Assembly: GCA_963662155.1 (NCBI GenBank)
Contig: OY759263.1
Coordinates: forward strand, 26,176,548-26,240,547
Length of the DNA: 64,000 bases
Source: Lamellibrachia columna
Taxonomy: Eukaryota; Annelida; Polychaeta; Sabellida; Siboglinidae
Direction: 5' to 3'
The notes below the pieces were generated by a model. The model saw nothing but the letters and a program-made list of their open reading frames with translations, was not told the DNA's origin and did no database searches. The translations under genes were made by a program, and so were the position numbers. Below, in pieces: positions 1-9,771 of this stretch. Numbering within the stretch: position 1 is the stretch's first letter; each line of letters starts with the position of its first letter.

Positions 1-48
1 AAGTGGACAAGGAAGCCATTGGCTTATCGAGAGTCCAACAATGTTCAC

Positions 49-2928
49 CTACTTATAACCCGCCCTCCTGAGATATGTGTCAACCTTGTTTTTAAACATA
101 TTCACGCTGCTAGCAGTTACACAATCTGTAGACAATTTGTTCCATTCATTTATTGTCCTCTGTGAGAACGAGTGCTTCCTGATGTCCAATCTACATTGAT
201 CCTTTACTAATTTTACCTCATGTCCTCTAGTTCTGCTATCCTTCTTGAGTGAGAAAAACATATTTCTATCAATAATTTCATACCCATTCAATATCTTAAA
301 AACTTCAATCTGATCTCCTCTTAACCTCCTTGTCTCTAGAGTTGTTAAACCACATTCTTTCAGGCGTTCTTCATAACTAAGGTCTCTAAGTTCTGGAATC
401 ATTTTAGTTGCTCTCCTTTGTATGCGTTCAAGCGTATCTATATCCTTCTTACGATATGGTCTCCATGCTTGTATACAGTATTCTAAATGAGGTCTAACTA
501 TTGCTTTATAAAGAGGTATAATTAACTTTTTTCCCTTGTATGTTATGTTTCTTCTAATCAATCCAAGAATTTGATTACCCTTTGAAGCTGCAATACCACA
601 CTGCTCTGAAACTTTCATATCAGCGCTTATTGTAACTCCTAAGTCCTTTTCTTTTACAGTAGTACCCAGAACAGTATCTCCCATTTTATAGTTTACATTC
701 AAGTTCCCATGTCCTGTATGTAGGCATTTACATTTCCCAAAATTGAACAGCATCTGCCATTTCTCAGACCATTTCACTAATCTGTCTAGATCGTTTTGTA
801 AATGTTGTTTATCACCATCAGTATTAACCTTTCTAAACAGTTTTGTGTCATCCGCAAATTTCAGTACGTTACTTGTTATACTGTCGTCCAAGTCATTGAT
901 ATAAATTAAGAATAATATAGGTCCTAGTACTGACCCTTGAGGTACCCCACTCAAAACCGATTTCCAATTTGAAACTTCTCCATCTACTACAACTCGTTGT
1001 CTTCTGTCAGTCAGCCATTGTTCTATCCAGTCAGTTATGCTATCCCCGATACCATGGGCTTTTAATTTAAGTAGCAATCTTTGATGTGGCACTTTGTCAA
1101 AAGCTTTCTGAAAATCTAAGTAGATAATATCTACTGGCGATCCCACGTCTATCCACTTAGTGATTTCTTCCAAAAAACATAACATATTTGTTAAGCATGA
1201 CCTTGCTTTAAGGAATCCATGTTGAGATGAATTTAATAATTTATGCTTAACGAGGAAGTCCACCATATGGTCTTTAATTAACCTTTCTAATAATTTACAA
1301 ATCACTGACGTTAAACTCACTGGTCTGTAATTCTCTGACTTATTTCTCGAACCCTTTTTAAATAATGGTATGATGTTTGCTTCTTTCCATTCAAACGGAA
1401 CAACTCCCTCTTTTAATGACAAGTTGAATACTCTTGCAAGTGGTATACTGATTTGATCTACTGTTTCCATTAGTAATTTTGGAGGAATCCCATCCACTCC
1501 CGGTGATTTGTTATCCTTCATTGCCCTTATTTTCTTAGCTACCAATTCTGGAGTTACAACTAACGGTCCTAAATATTCAGATTTAGCCCCCTGAAATTTA
1601 GCATCAGCAACTGGTAATGAACTAATATCTTCCTTGGTAAACACTGAACTGAAGTAACCATTTAGGTCTTCCGCCATTAAAAACCCCTGTGATATTATAT
1701 TTCCAGCACTGTCTTCTAGAGGTCCAACCTTGTCTTGTACGTTTTGTTTACTCCTGACATATGCATAAAAACTCTTGCTGTCATTTTTTATGTTACATGC
1801 CAGTTTTTGCTCATAGCTTCTTTTAGATTGTCTGATTTCAGTTGTAGCTGCATTAAGTGCCTCTTTGTATTTTGCATAGTCTTCTTCCTTTCTGGTACGC
1901 CTATAAACCCTCCACATAGTTTGTTTTAGCATTATTTTTCTAATAGCCTCTTTTGACAAATGTTTCTTTCTACACCGTTTTCCTTGTTTTCGGAAGGGAA
2001 CAAATTTATCGATGATACTCTCAATTTCATATTTAAGAATGTTCCAGCATTCAATTGCGGTCTTATTCATCAGCATGTTATTCCAATCTAGCTGTGCTAA
2101 GTATTTTCTCATATCTTTGTAGTTACCTTTGTGGAAGTTTCTCTTGTACGTTTTCTTATTTTTACTTTCTGATTTTACATTGATGTCAAAATGTATTTGA
2201 TTATGGTCACTATTACCCAATGGTTCAAATATTTTTACATTGTCCACTAATTCTTTTTGTGATGACAAAACTATATCTAATACATTTTCTCCCCTGGTTG
2301 GTTCTAGTACGTGCTGAGTAAGAAAGCTATCCTGGATTAAACATAGAAATTGTTGATCCTCAATCCCTGTGCTCTCTAGAGAATTCCATTGTATGTGTCC
2401 ATGGTTAAAATCTCCCATTATGATACATTCCCCTTTACTAACTTCCTTTATAGCGTTTTTTATTTTTGTGTTGTCCTCTTCGTTTATGTTTGGACTTCGG
2501 TAAACTAATCCAATAGTTAATTTTGAATTTCCTGAAACAATTTTGCACCAAACAGCTTCATCGCAATCTGCTTCCCTTTCTAGTTTTATTTCATAAGCCT
2601 GAATAGATTCTTTAACATATAAAATAACTCCCCCGCCCCTTCTTCCTATTCGATCTTTCCTAAACATTACGTATCCTGTCAGTCCTAATTCAGCATCTGT
2701 AATATCTATGTTGGCCCATGATTCAGTTATACCAATTATGTGAGGGTCAATATCTTCTACCATAATGTTTAATTCGTTTTTCTTATTTACTATGCTCCTT
2801 GCATTTAAACATACGCATATATAACCTTTTTCAGAGATGTTTTTCGGATGATTTGATATTGGTTTATCTGTGCTAGTGGCCTCTTGTTCTGCTTGAGACA
2901 CCTCTAGGTAACCCCCCTGCACTTCTAG
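49..2928 (-). CDS. CR1-like ORF2: endonuclease + reverse transcriptase, no AUG start
   Basis: About 960 codons, the usual CR1 ORF2 size. The endonuclease (about residues 38-250) starts with the CLNARS strand, has the IMGDFN core and ends with the GNSDHNQIHF motif (catalytic SDH). The reverse transcriptase (about 500-760) shows YRPVSL, QHGFLKARS, YLDFQKAFDKVPH, GVPQGSVLGP, IYINDL and the catalytic FADD (about residue 688, bases 848-859). A conserved C-terminal region follows. The first AUG in this frame (bases 2761-2763) lies after the NARS strand, so starting there would remove the catalytic Asn. The frame is open only from base 2940, inside the end of ORF1 and in its -1 frame. I therefore infer that ORF2 is made as an ORF1-ORF2 fusion by frameshifting, and I set its start at the first codon after the slippery site. 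It would nick the target and prime cDNA in the nucleus. Confidence 0.93.
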   Translation of the reverse strand, partial: LEVQGGYLEVSQAEQEATSTDKPISNHPKNISEKGYICVCLNARSIVNKKNELNIMVEDIDPHIIGITESWANIDITDAELGLTGYVMFRKDRIGRRGGGVILYVKESIQAYEIKLEREADCDEAVWCKIVSGNSKLTIGLVYRSPNINEEDNTKIKNAIKEVSKGECIIMGDFNHGHIQWNSLESTGIEDQQFLCLIQDSFLTQHVLEPTRGENVLDIVLSSQKELVDNVKIFEPLGNSDHNQIHFDINVKSESKNKKTYKRNFHKGNYKDMRKYLAQLDWNNMLMNKTAIECWNILKYEIESIIDKFVPFRKQGKRCRKKHLSKEAIRKIMLKQTMWRVYRRTRKEEDYAKYKEALNAATTEIRQSKRSYEQKLACNIKNDSKSFYAYVRSKQNVQDKVGPLEDSAGNIISQGFLMAEDLNGYFSSVFTKEDISSLPVADAKFQGAKSEYLGPLVVTPELVAKKIRAMKDNKSPGVDGIPPKLLMETVDQISIPLARVFNLSLKEGVVPFEWKEANIIPLFKKGSRNKSENYRPVSLTSVICKLLERLIKDHMVDFLVKHKLLNSSQHGFLKARSCLTNMLCFLEEITKWIDVGSPVDIIYLDFQKAFDKVPHQRLLLKLKAHGIGDSITDWIEQWLTDRRQRVVVDGEVSNWKSVLSGVPQGSVLGPILFLIYINDLDDSITSNVLKFADDTKLFRKVNTDGDKQHLQNDLDRLVKWSEKWQMLFNFGKCKCLHTGHGNLNVNYKMGDTVLGTTVKEKDLGVTISADMKVSEQCGIAASKGNQILGLIRRNITYKGKKLIIPLYKAIVRPHLEYCIQAWRPYRKKDIDTLERIQRRATKMIPELRDLSYEERLKECGLTTLETRRLRGDQIEVFKILNGYEIIDRNMFFSLKKDSRTRGHEVKLVKDQCRLDIRKHSFSQRTINEWNKLSTDCVTASSVNMFKNKVDTYLRRAGYK

Positions 2929-4247
2929 TTTAAAGAATGTTTACTTCCAAAAACATTTGTCATTGTACCCAAGTCGCTATCTACTGCTGCTGAAAGTTTG
3001 TCCGCGAATACTGCCGCCCCCTTTCCACTTAAATGAAGCCCATCCTTCATGTACATATCTGCCCTCCCAACAAAACTTCCCCATAAATCCACAAATCCAA
3101 CTTCCTCTTCCCTACACAGCCTCTGGACTAACATGTTAATTGCCATCCCCCGACAATTTCGATATTTGTGACCCCTCCTGCCCATTACAGGTAAAATCCC
3201 TGACAGTATTACCTGCTCAACCCGCGTCTGTTTTAGTGTTCTGACCAACTGCCTATATTTCCTAACTATGGCAGTTGTACCCTCCCTCTCTACGTTATTT
3301 GTCCCTACGTGTACTAAAACAGATCCACCCTTACCCGAGCCTACGATGTTTTTTACCCTCTCAGTTATCGCCTCTATTTTGGCTCCAGGCAAGCAGACCA
3401 CCACATCATCTCCCTTGTTTAAGACTCTGTCGGTCTTCCTAACTATCGAATCCCCCACAAACACCCTCGCTCTCTTCCTCACCCCCTCTATCACTGCTGC
3501 AGAATAACTCTTCCTTTCGATCCCCTCCATCACATTCTGTCCTGACCCCTTCCCTCCTGTCTCCCCCACTTCCCACTCCTTTGCTCTTGTCTCTCCCACT
3601 CCCCTCTCCTTCACTCCGGTTGTTTTCCCTTCCGTCTCCCCCACTCCCTTCTCCTTCCCTCCTGTCTCCCCTACTCCCCTCTCCTTCCCTCCGGTTGTTT
3701 TCCCTCCCGTCTCCCCCACTCCCTTCTCCTTCCCTCCTGTCGCCGCTACTCCCCTCTCCTTCACTCCGGTTGTCTTCCCTCCCGTCTCCCCCACTCCCTT
3801 CTCCTTCCCTCCTGTCTCCCCTACTCCCATCTCCTTCACTCTGGTTGTCTTCCCTTCCGTTCCTTTCCTTCCCGTCTCCTTACGTCCTGTCTCCCTATGA
3901 CCTGTCACCTTCCCTCCTCTCAGCTTCCTCCCAGGCTGAGGTGAGCTCTCCCTAGCATCTCTTGTGTCTTTCGACACTTTATCGTCTACAGTTCCCCCAC
4001 CGGAACTACTGGCACAACTCCCCTGTTCCCTTCCCACCATTGCCACAACGAGCAGCCTCAGCTCTTCCAACTCCACCTCTAGTTCCTTCATCCGTGCGCA
4101 TCCCCTACACTCAAAACTAAAACTATCTGCCTGGACCTCAGCCCAGGACTTCTCGCACCCAGACTTGACGAAATCCACCCAGTTGCTGCAACTGCCACAA
4201 ATTAAATGCCTTGTGGCCTTTAACTGCCGTTTGCACGGCGCCATCAT
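2925..4247 (-). CDS. CR1-like ORF1: Cys-rich finger, repeat linker, SGNH esterase
   Basis: This 440-codon ORF starts with tandem ATGs; the second has A at -3 and G at +4. Residues 5-50 hold a PHD-like cluster (Cys 5, 17, 20, 31, 47, 50, with His 14), followed by a short leucine-rich coiled-coil segment (about 53-72). Residues 115-240 are a low-complexity tandem linker built on GETGGKEKG / KTTGVKERG blocks, encoded by a DNA repeat at 3560-3900. Residues 258-425 form an SGNH hydrolase (esterase) domain: VGDSI (block I, nucleophile Ser), VGTNN (block III) and DGLHLS (block V, Asp and His). Esterase-type ORF1 proteins are known in CR1 elements and are thought to bind RNA or act as chaperones. The ORF ends in UAG directly after UUUAAAC, and ORF2 follows in the -1 frame. 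Confidence 0.93.
   Translation of the reverse strand: MMAPCKRQLKATRHLICGSCSNWVDFVKSGCEKSWAEVQADSFSFECRGCARMKELEVELEELRLLVVAMVGREQGSCASSSGGGTVDDKVSKDTRDARESSPQPGRKLRGGKVTGHRETGRKETGRKGTEGKTTRVKEMGVGETGGKEKGVGETGGKTTGVKERGVAATGGKEKGVGETGGKTTGGKERGVGETGGKEKGVGETEGKTTGVKERGVGETRAKEWEVGETGGKGSGQNVMEGIERKSYSAAVIEGVRKRARVFVGDSIVRKTDRVLNKGDDVVVCLPGAKIEAITERVKNIVGSGKGGSVLVHVGTNNVEREGTTAIVRKYRQLVRTLKQTRVEQVILSGILPVMGRRGHKYRNCRGMAINMLVQRLCREEEVGFVDLWGSFVGRADMYMKDGLHLSGKGAAVFADKLSAAVDSDLGTMTNVFGSKHSLN
2928..2934 (-). promoter_or_regulatory. Candidate -1 ribosomal frameshift site, UUUAAAC
   Basis: On the coding strand the ORF1 codons run UCU UUA AAC UAG. The heptamer U UUA AAC is a canonical X XXY YYZ slippery sequence in exactly the zero-frame register needed, with the stop codon next. 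A one-base slip backwards enters the ORF2 frame, which has no AUG of its own before the endonuclease. No strong hairpin is obvious by eye immediately downstream (only short stems such as ACC/GGU), so a stimulatory structure is unproven. Confidence 0.75.
3560..3900 (-). repeat. Degenerate tandem repeat inside CR1 ORF1
   Basis: A CT-rich (plus strand) tandem array made of in-frame blocks such as CCCACTCCCTTCTCCTTCCC. It encodes the Gly/Glu/Lys-rich linker of ORF1. The blocks are multiples of three, so the frame is kept despite copy-number changes. The plus-strand Pro/Ser/Leu ORF here is only the antisense shadow. Confidence 0.85.
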
Positions 4248-4450
4248 ACAATTTATTTTTAATTAGTTTGCTACGTTAGCCTTGAATAAGGCTGTTTTTG
4301 TGATCAAAAGAACACTTTAGGCTAAAAATCCTGCCACCTGGCGAATACGGAGAACACTGTGTAACAAAACAACGAAGTCAGTGTGTACTAATTTACGCTA
4401 AAATCCTGCTGTTAATTCCTTTTTACCGAAAACGTCGACTACCACTATGT

Positions 4451-5190
4451 CAGATATTACCTTATGTATGTAATTTAAGTAAATAGATCACTTTATATAT
4501 ATATATATATTAGCCAATGTAAACTATTCACTATGCTATCTCAGATGGAACTTCTCGGCCACATTAAATGTTAGGACTGGAAATACGAAGCTGACATTGT
4601 TTTGTTTTAGTTGTCATCAAGCTGCCCGTCTGCTCTATGTGCATTGTACATGGTTAGTTAGTAATTGAAACAGACAAAGAACAGAGTCATGCACTGCATG
4701 CCAGTTATTTGCCCTTACAAATGTGTACTCGTAATGTGTACTTTTGTGTGTACTAGAAAACTGAAATCAAGGTCACAGTGTGACGTCTCTTGAATTATTT
4801 CATGTAACACAATTAACAATTTACATTGTGCATATGTCACATGACACATGTTTATACTTTCATGACCTTGAGGGTTACTAGTACATTGACTGGACGTGCC
4901 AATTTGAGCTACTCTATCATTTGCCTTTGTTTGCATTGATTTTTTATTGGCTTTAGCTCTATATCGTTCACCTGTAGTTTATAATGTATTGAATGTTATG
5001 TTAAATGATTTAATGTCTCAGTACAATGCAGTCATATTACATGTTTTGCACCGACTTGCACTGACAACGTTGTGGAAAAAACTTACATGATGTTCCTGAA
5101 ATTAAATGCATGCAGTGATAGGAGAATGAACTGTAGATTGTTGTCTATTGCATTGCCTAAATGGTATATTGTATTAATTCCACATAATTG
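4451..5190. other. Non-coding, AT-rich interval
   Basis: No convincing exon on either strand. It holds a short (TA)n run at 4491-4511. The sequence is otherwise unique-looking. Confidence 0.5.
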
Positions 5191-5196
5191 GTCTTA

Positions 5197-5468
5197 TTCT
5201 AGATAACCAATCACTTGGTCATATTCCAACCAATATAAATGGTCCTAGCCTAACCAATTTACATTGGTTGCTACATGACCTAGATAGATTAACCAATAAC
5301 TTGGTTAAATTGACCAACATATATTGGTTACTATTCTAACCAATATGGATTGGTTAAAAAGTTAACCATAAAAAATTGGTTGTCTTAACCAAGAGATTGG
5401 TTGGACACATATCTACCAACCACATTGGTTGAATTTGACCAATATCCTGGTCATTTTAACCAATCTGT
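5197..5468. repeat. Array of CCAAT/ATTGG imperfect palindromes
   Basis: About eleven successive units of the form RACCAA-N(3-8)-TTGGTY, for example AACCAATTTACATTGGTT, AACCAATATGGATTGGTT and AACCAAGAGATTGGTT, spaced about 20-30 bp apart. The arms are conserved and the centres vary. Each arm contains a CCAAT pentamer. This is not a simple tandem repeat, because only the palindromic cores recur. Confidence 0.75.
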
Positions 5469-6279
5469 TTTTAGAGTGTACATTTGTACCCAATCTGTCT
5501 TCGTACATCAAAATATGCCAGGCTTGAGATCAAATATCGTGCAAGTGCATTGTTGTGAGTATTTATTTAATTAGCACGCCCACAATAACTGCAAAGATGT
5601 TTTGATAAATGTCTTAAATAAAGACTATAAATACGAGACCACTTAATTCGGGGACGATGGCGCAACTCGGTTATGACGTCATATACGGACAAACGTGATG
5701 AACCACATCAGAGACGAGGGTGTTAGTGACGTAGTTATGACGGGGTTGCGTGGTCGAAAAGAATCGGTATTTTCGAGGGAAACCACATTTAGTAAATTGT
5801 CGTGAAATGTGAACATTGCAAATAAACCGCCTTTGTGTCGCGGGGAAGAGAAAATTAACCCCATTTTCAGTGACGCATTTTAGCATCCTTCCAAATATGA
5901 TGTTTTACGGGATAACGGAAATGTCAGTTGTAAAAGCAACTAGGATTGACAAGCATGAAGGCTTATATAATTACAGAAAGAATGCTTATAAGTATGCGTC
6001 CTCAATGTGTTTTATTCAGCTCTGCTTCCACAGAACAACATATGACAAGCACGACTTAACACCTACTTAACTGGTATTTTACTTACTTGCTACAAATAAC
6101 ATTACAATCATTTAAAATCCTTCAATACAGCAATACTGTCCTGGCGGTACTGGTTATTTCGGTTTAGCCCACAGCGGGACTGGTTGACACAGGGAAACCT
6201 ATGCCAGAACGAGGACGAAGAACGAGATTATTGCTCCATTCTCACTTGTTACAACACTTACCACACGGCACAATAGTCC

Positions 6280-6357
6280 ATGTCTAATGACTACCATGAC
6301 CATGTCTAATGACTACCATGACCATGTCTAATGACTACCATGACCATGTCTAATGAC
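6280..6357. repeat. 22-bp tandem repeat, about 3.6 copies
   Basis: The unit CATGTCTAATGACTACCATGAC is repeated essentially without change. Confidence 0.9.
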
Positions 6358-6436
6358 CCCCAACCCGGACACACAAAAGACGACGACGCAGCAGTGTTCA
6401 CTCTTTATTAGCACGATACAAAAACACTTATCGGGC

Positions 6437-6506
6437 TTTGTGTACAACGACTTAACGGAACAGACAGGTGCTTTGTGTACAACGACTTAACGGAACAGAC
6501 AGGTGG
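6437..6506. repeat. 35-bp direct duplication, 2 copies
   Basis: A block beginning CTTTGTGTACAACGACTTAA and ending GACAGGTG occurs twice back to back without mismatches. Confidence 0.9.
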
Positions 6507-8695
6507 TTACTTTGGCTTCTTCTTCGTGCAGTGTAAGTCACTATATACTACCACAACCGTTGCTTAGATGTATGTATGTTCATTGCTTACGCAGATGTCA
6601 TAGCTTAACACAAACTCTGAACCTCCGTGGAGATTGTATCACATTTGTATCACACGTGTACTTATGTGTATGCGTGCGCATGAATACACATGTCCTTCTC
6701 CCCAAATAACCCAAACATATCAGACAAGCTACATATAACAAATACATGATTCGTGTGATATAAAACCTGCGCACAGCTTTTACACAACATACTCGGTGTC
6801 TATTAGCGACGTCCACCGATGATTATATATAAAAGTGTAAAATGTGAAGTTAAGTGTTCTGTGCGAAGTTCGACTGTACAACTTTCAAGACAAACGCACT
6901 AAACAAGGAACACGCCATCATGAGAGTATACGTTCAATCCGGACACTCAAGTGTACCAGAACACAATACAGGCAACACGATCACGTCGACATTAGAATAA
7001 TCAATGTCATTGATAGGATTCAGTATTTGGTGCCGAGTGACACCATTAAACAGTGCACTAATCTAATTAAACTAATCTAATTCGGCTTCTATCGGAATAC
7101 AAAGCCACAACCGGTTTCTGTTGAGTCAGACCTCGTAAGAATGCTTCATAGATATTTGAATGGAACACAGAAGTCTCGACCAAACTGCACACCAAGCCTA
7201 TGTTCTGTCAACGGTGATCAAAAAGCAAATATCTTTAAATTACATTTGTTTTCTACGCTCTGGAAGACGCTGGTTGCGTTTGTTCGTGGGCGTGAAACTT
7301 TTATGTGACATATCGGAATAGTGCTACAGTTTTTTCCGACAACATTTCCGTTTAGTGTTGTAATATTAACAACGAAACTCGCACTTCGCTAATAGGCGTT
7401 AATAAGCCACTAGTGTGGCGGGGGGGGGGTCTGTTTAAATTCGTACTGTTAATGTCACCATCTATTGGACACATGCGACAAACCCAACAGAGTCAAAATA
7501 TAGATAGGTTGAACACACTTTCTATGCACAACGCTGTGATCATAAGTAACAACTCAAGTATGCTTGTCAACACGAGCTTATCAGTGGGGGGTATACCCTG
7601 TCTGCATGTGTTATGCTCGGTGGGAATGAACACGTTGAATACAAACTGGCGGTGATTATACGCATGTTAACCTTTGTATGTATAGCTTTCACATGAAAAT
7701 TAAAATAGTCAGTTGATCTGGAATGATACAGAAAAAGAAAACTGACGCGTCGCGCGTATAACATTTCTTCTCTTCCACACAAAGACACATCGCATATTTC
7801 AACTTGACAGTTCGTAGCCACACCGCGCACCAATGCAAACAATCACAGCGAATGACAGTTTTACGTCTACATGCATTTGCTTATAAAGACTGTCTACCTG
7901 TCTGTTAGTTGTAATGCGACAGGCAACAGTTCCCAGACCGTGTGTCAATACCACACGCCAGGAGTACAAAGCGTTTACGTAAGTGAAGTGCAGATACGCT
8001 AATTGCGATTACCTTCGTTTGGTATAAATTCCGGAAAATATTATAACTGTATTTGCTTAATATAAAGTTGCACTTCGCGTTTTTAGCGCTGATATTTAAC
8101 CATAAGCCACGCACCAGTTTGGAATGATTTCCAATTTGAAAAAATCGTACACGAAATGGCATTGTATGCCGTTCACGAAATGCTGTTAATCGGAACGGAA
8201 CAGACAACAACATAGCCTGACAATATATTGCTCGCAGGTCGATCCACTTGGCACCACGAAGAACCTCATCCGTTTAATTATACATATAAACAACGTCGCC
8301 TCGTTAAGTGTAGTTCCGTCCAACTAATCCACCAGTAGATTAGTGAAATCGTTAATAATATAAGAGTTGGCTCCGACGAGTTAATACTTCTGGCTCCGAA
8401 CCAACAGAAAGTTTCGCCAACTATTAATAAACAACATTGTTGCTCTTGCGGTTAAATCTTTGTCTACTTTTACAAGTTACAATAGTGTACGTTTGAAGTT
8501 TTTCTGTGGAAATATGAAGCCACAATTATGAACTTTCTCAATTGTAAAATTATAACAAACACCCAGGCGAGAATGGGAGCGCCGCTGCAGGTATCATAGT
8601 TCGCCGGAACGTAATGAAATATTTGTGCTACTTAAAACGCCCTACTCAATTGATTTTGGCCATCACTAATCGGGTTCATTGGTGATCAAATGTGC

Positions 8696-9120
8696 AAAGT
8701 GTGAATAGTTTAAGTAATGTGCACAGTCAGTTTAAGTGCGTACTTCTGTTGGAATCATCAAATGAATTTGCTTTGGTCGTTAGATCGGGTAACTTGCTAA
8801 AGTGTGAATAGTTTAAGTAATGTGCACAGTCAGTTTAAGTGCGTACTTCTGTTGGAATCATCGAATGAATTTGCTTTGGTCGTTAGATCGGGTAACTTGC
8901 TAAAGTGTGAATAGTTTAAGTAATGTGCACAGTCAGTTTAAGTGCGTACTTCTGTTGGAATCATCGAATGAATTTGCTTTGGTCGTTAGATCGGGTAACT
9001 TGCTAAAGTGTGAATAGTTTAAGTAATGTGCACAGTCAGTTTAAGTGCGTACTTCTGTTGGAATCATCGAATGAATTTGCTTTGGTCGTTAGATCGGGTA
9101 ACTTGCTAAAGTGTGAATAG
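8696..9120. repeat. 103-bp tandem repeat, 4 copies plus a partial
   Basis: Units start AAAGTGTGAATAGTTTAAGT and end GATCGGGTAACTTGCT. Copies differ by only about one base (ATCA versus ATCG), so expansion is recent. The unit's end and the unrepeated flank (9120-9330) resemble 12470-12720, so the array grew within a dispersed repeat. Confidence 0.93.
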
Positions 9121-9330
9121 TTGTGTGTTGTGTCGGACCACATTTGCTTTGTAATAGTTTTTTCGCCGAATTTTGACCGGATCCTGTCAACAATAACGTA
9201 ATAGGTTTTCCGATTATTTCGCCAAAACAAAATAACATCTTTGTACAAACGAGCAGGCGAGTCGTGGTGGAAATAAAATAGGTTCAACGTCTCCCGAAAT
9301 TAGTCTGAAACGAGACGGGCGAAACAATCG
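9085..9330. repeat. Dispersed repeat, copy 1
   Basis: Shares ordered blocks with 12470-12720: TCGTTAGATCG, then CTTGCTAAAGTGTGAAT, then CGCCGAATTTTGACC, then AAATAACATCTTTG. Both copies lie shortly 3' (in transcription sense) of a minus-strand exon. No ORF and no recognised family. Confidence 0.55.
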
Positions 9331-9474
9331 TTGATATATTACATATTAAATATAAATAAACATTGCGACAGAACCAGCCTACAGTGGACAGGACATAGGA
9401 GGACGGAACTACAGGACAGAGCCGACAGTTGATCCACGTAACCCGTGCAGCAGTTGCCGCGAGTGACCACCGAC

Positions 9475-9771
9475 CTGTTTCGTCTTGGCCAGGGTCTTCG
9501 GGACGCCGATGAAGTTGAAGTAGTTGGTGGCGTGATTGTCTTTCTTGGAGTTGTACGGCGGCAGCGCCGGGCCAAGCTTCGGGTTCGTCTTCGAGTAGTC
9601 GTGCGAGATCGAGCTGACGGCGATGCAGTCGAGGGTGAAACTGCGCTCCAAGCGGTCCATCTCCTGCGGCGGCGGAGTCGTCGGCGTCCGGTAGATCTTA
9701 TTCTCCCGGCCGGCGACGCTCCGTCGCGGGGAGGCCGACTGCCTGGAGCGGCCCGATTTCGGTGAGGACAT
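9475..9771 (-). CDS. C17orf98-like protein, first exon
   Basis: Ninety-nine codons from an ATG in strong context (GCCGCCATG) to a splice donor CAG|GTCGGT at 9475/9474, phase 0. After a basic Ser/Arg-rich N-terminus (about 1-35), residues about 40-99 match the N-terminal part of vertebrate C17orf98: a LERSFTLDCIAVSS-like stretch, then NPKLGPALPPYNSKKDNHA and a VPKTLAKTKQ end, in the same order and spacing. That family is small and expressed in ciliated or testis tissue in mammals; its molecular role is not known to me. The C-terminal exon(s) should lie at lower coordinates but I could not find them between 1 and 9470, so the intron is long or the rest is outside the window. The GC-rich 9772-10350 stretch upstream is a plausible promoter. 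Confidence 0.78.

Larger units (their letters stand above)
1..4450 (-). mobile_element. Near-complete CR1-like non-LTR retrotransposon
   Basis: Two long open ORFs on the minus strand (ORF1 2925-4247, ORF2 49-2928) have the CR1 architecture: ORF1 with a Cys-rich finger and SGNH esterase domain, ORF2 with an APE-type endonuclease and reverse transcriptase. The 3' end is at or just beyond base 1: the first ~35 bases recur at 62107 and 63495, where they follow an AAAACACC-type tail. The 5' end is not sharply visible; 4248-4450 reads as 5' UTR, with several stops and no ORF. Neither ORF has a nonsense codon, so this copy is young or under selection. Being open does not prove activity; the 3' tail and target duplication lie outside what I can see. 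Confidence 0.93.
5470..8690. other. Intergenic interval with short local duplications
   Basis: No exon or transposon signature is recognisable. Two small tandem repeats are annotated separately (6280-6357 and 6437-6506), and there is a run of ten G at 7420-7430. The short ORFs here have no family features and no splice context. Confidence 0.5.

Noticed and set aside
1735..1929. Plus-strand ORF inside the CR1 ORF2
   Set aside because: Antisense shadow of the RT coding region; no independent features.
3581..3955. Pro/Ser/Leu-rich plus-strand ORF
   Set aside because: Complement of the ORF1 linker repeat; composition only.
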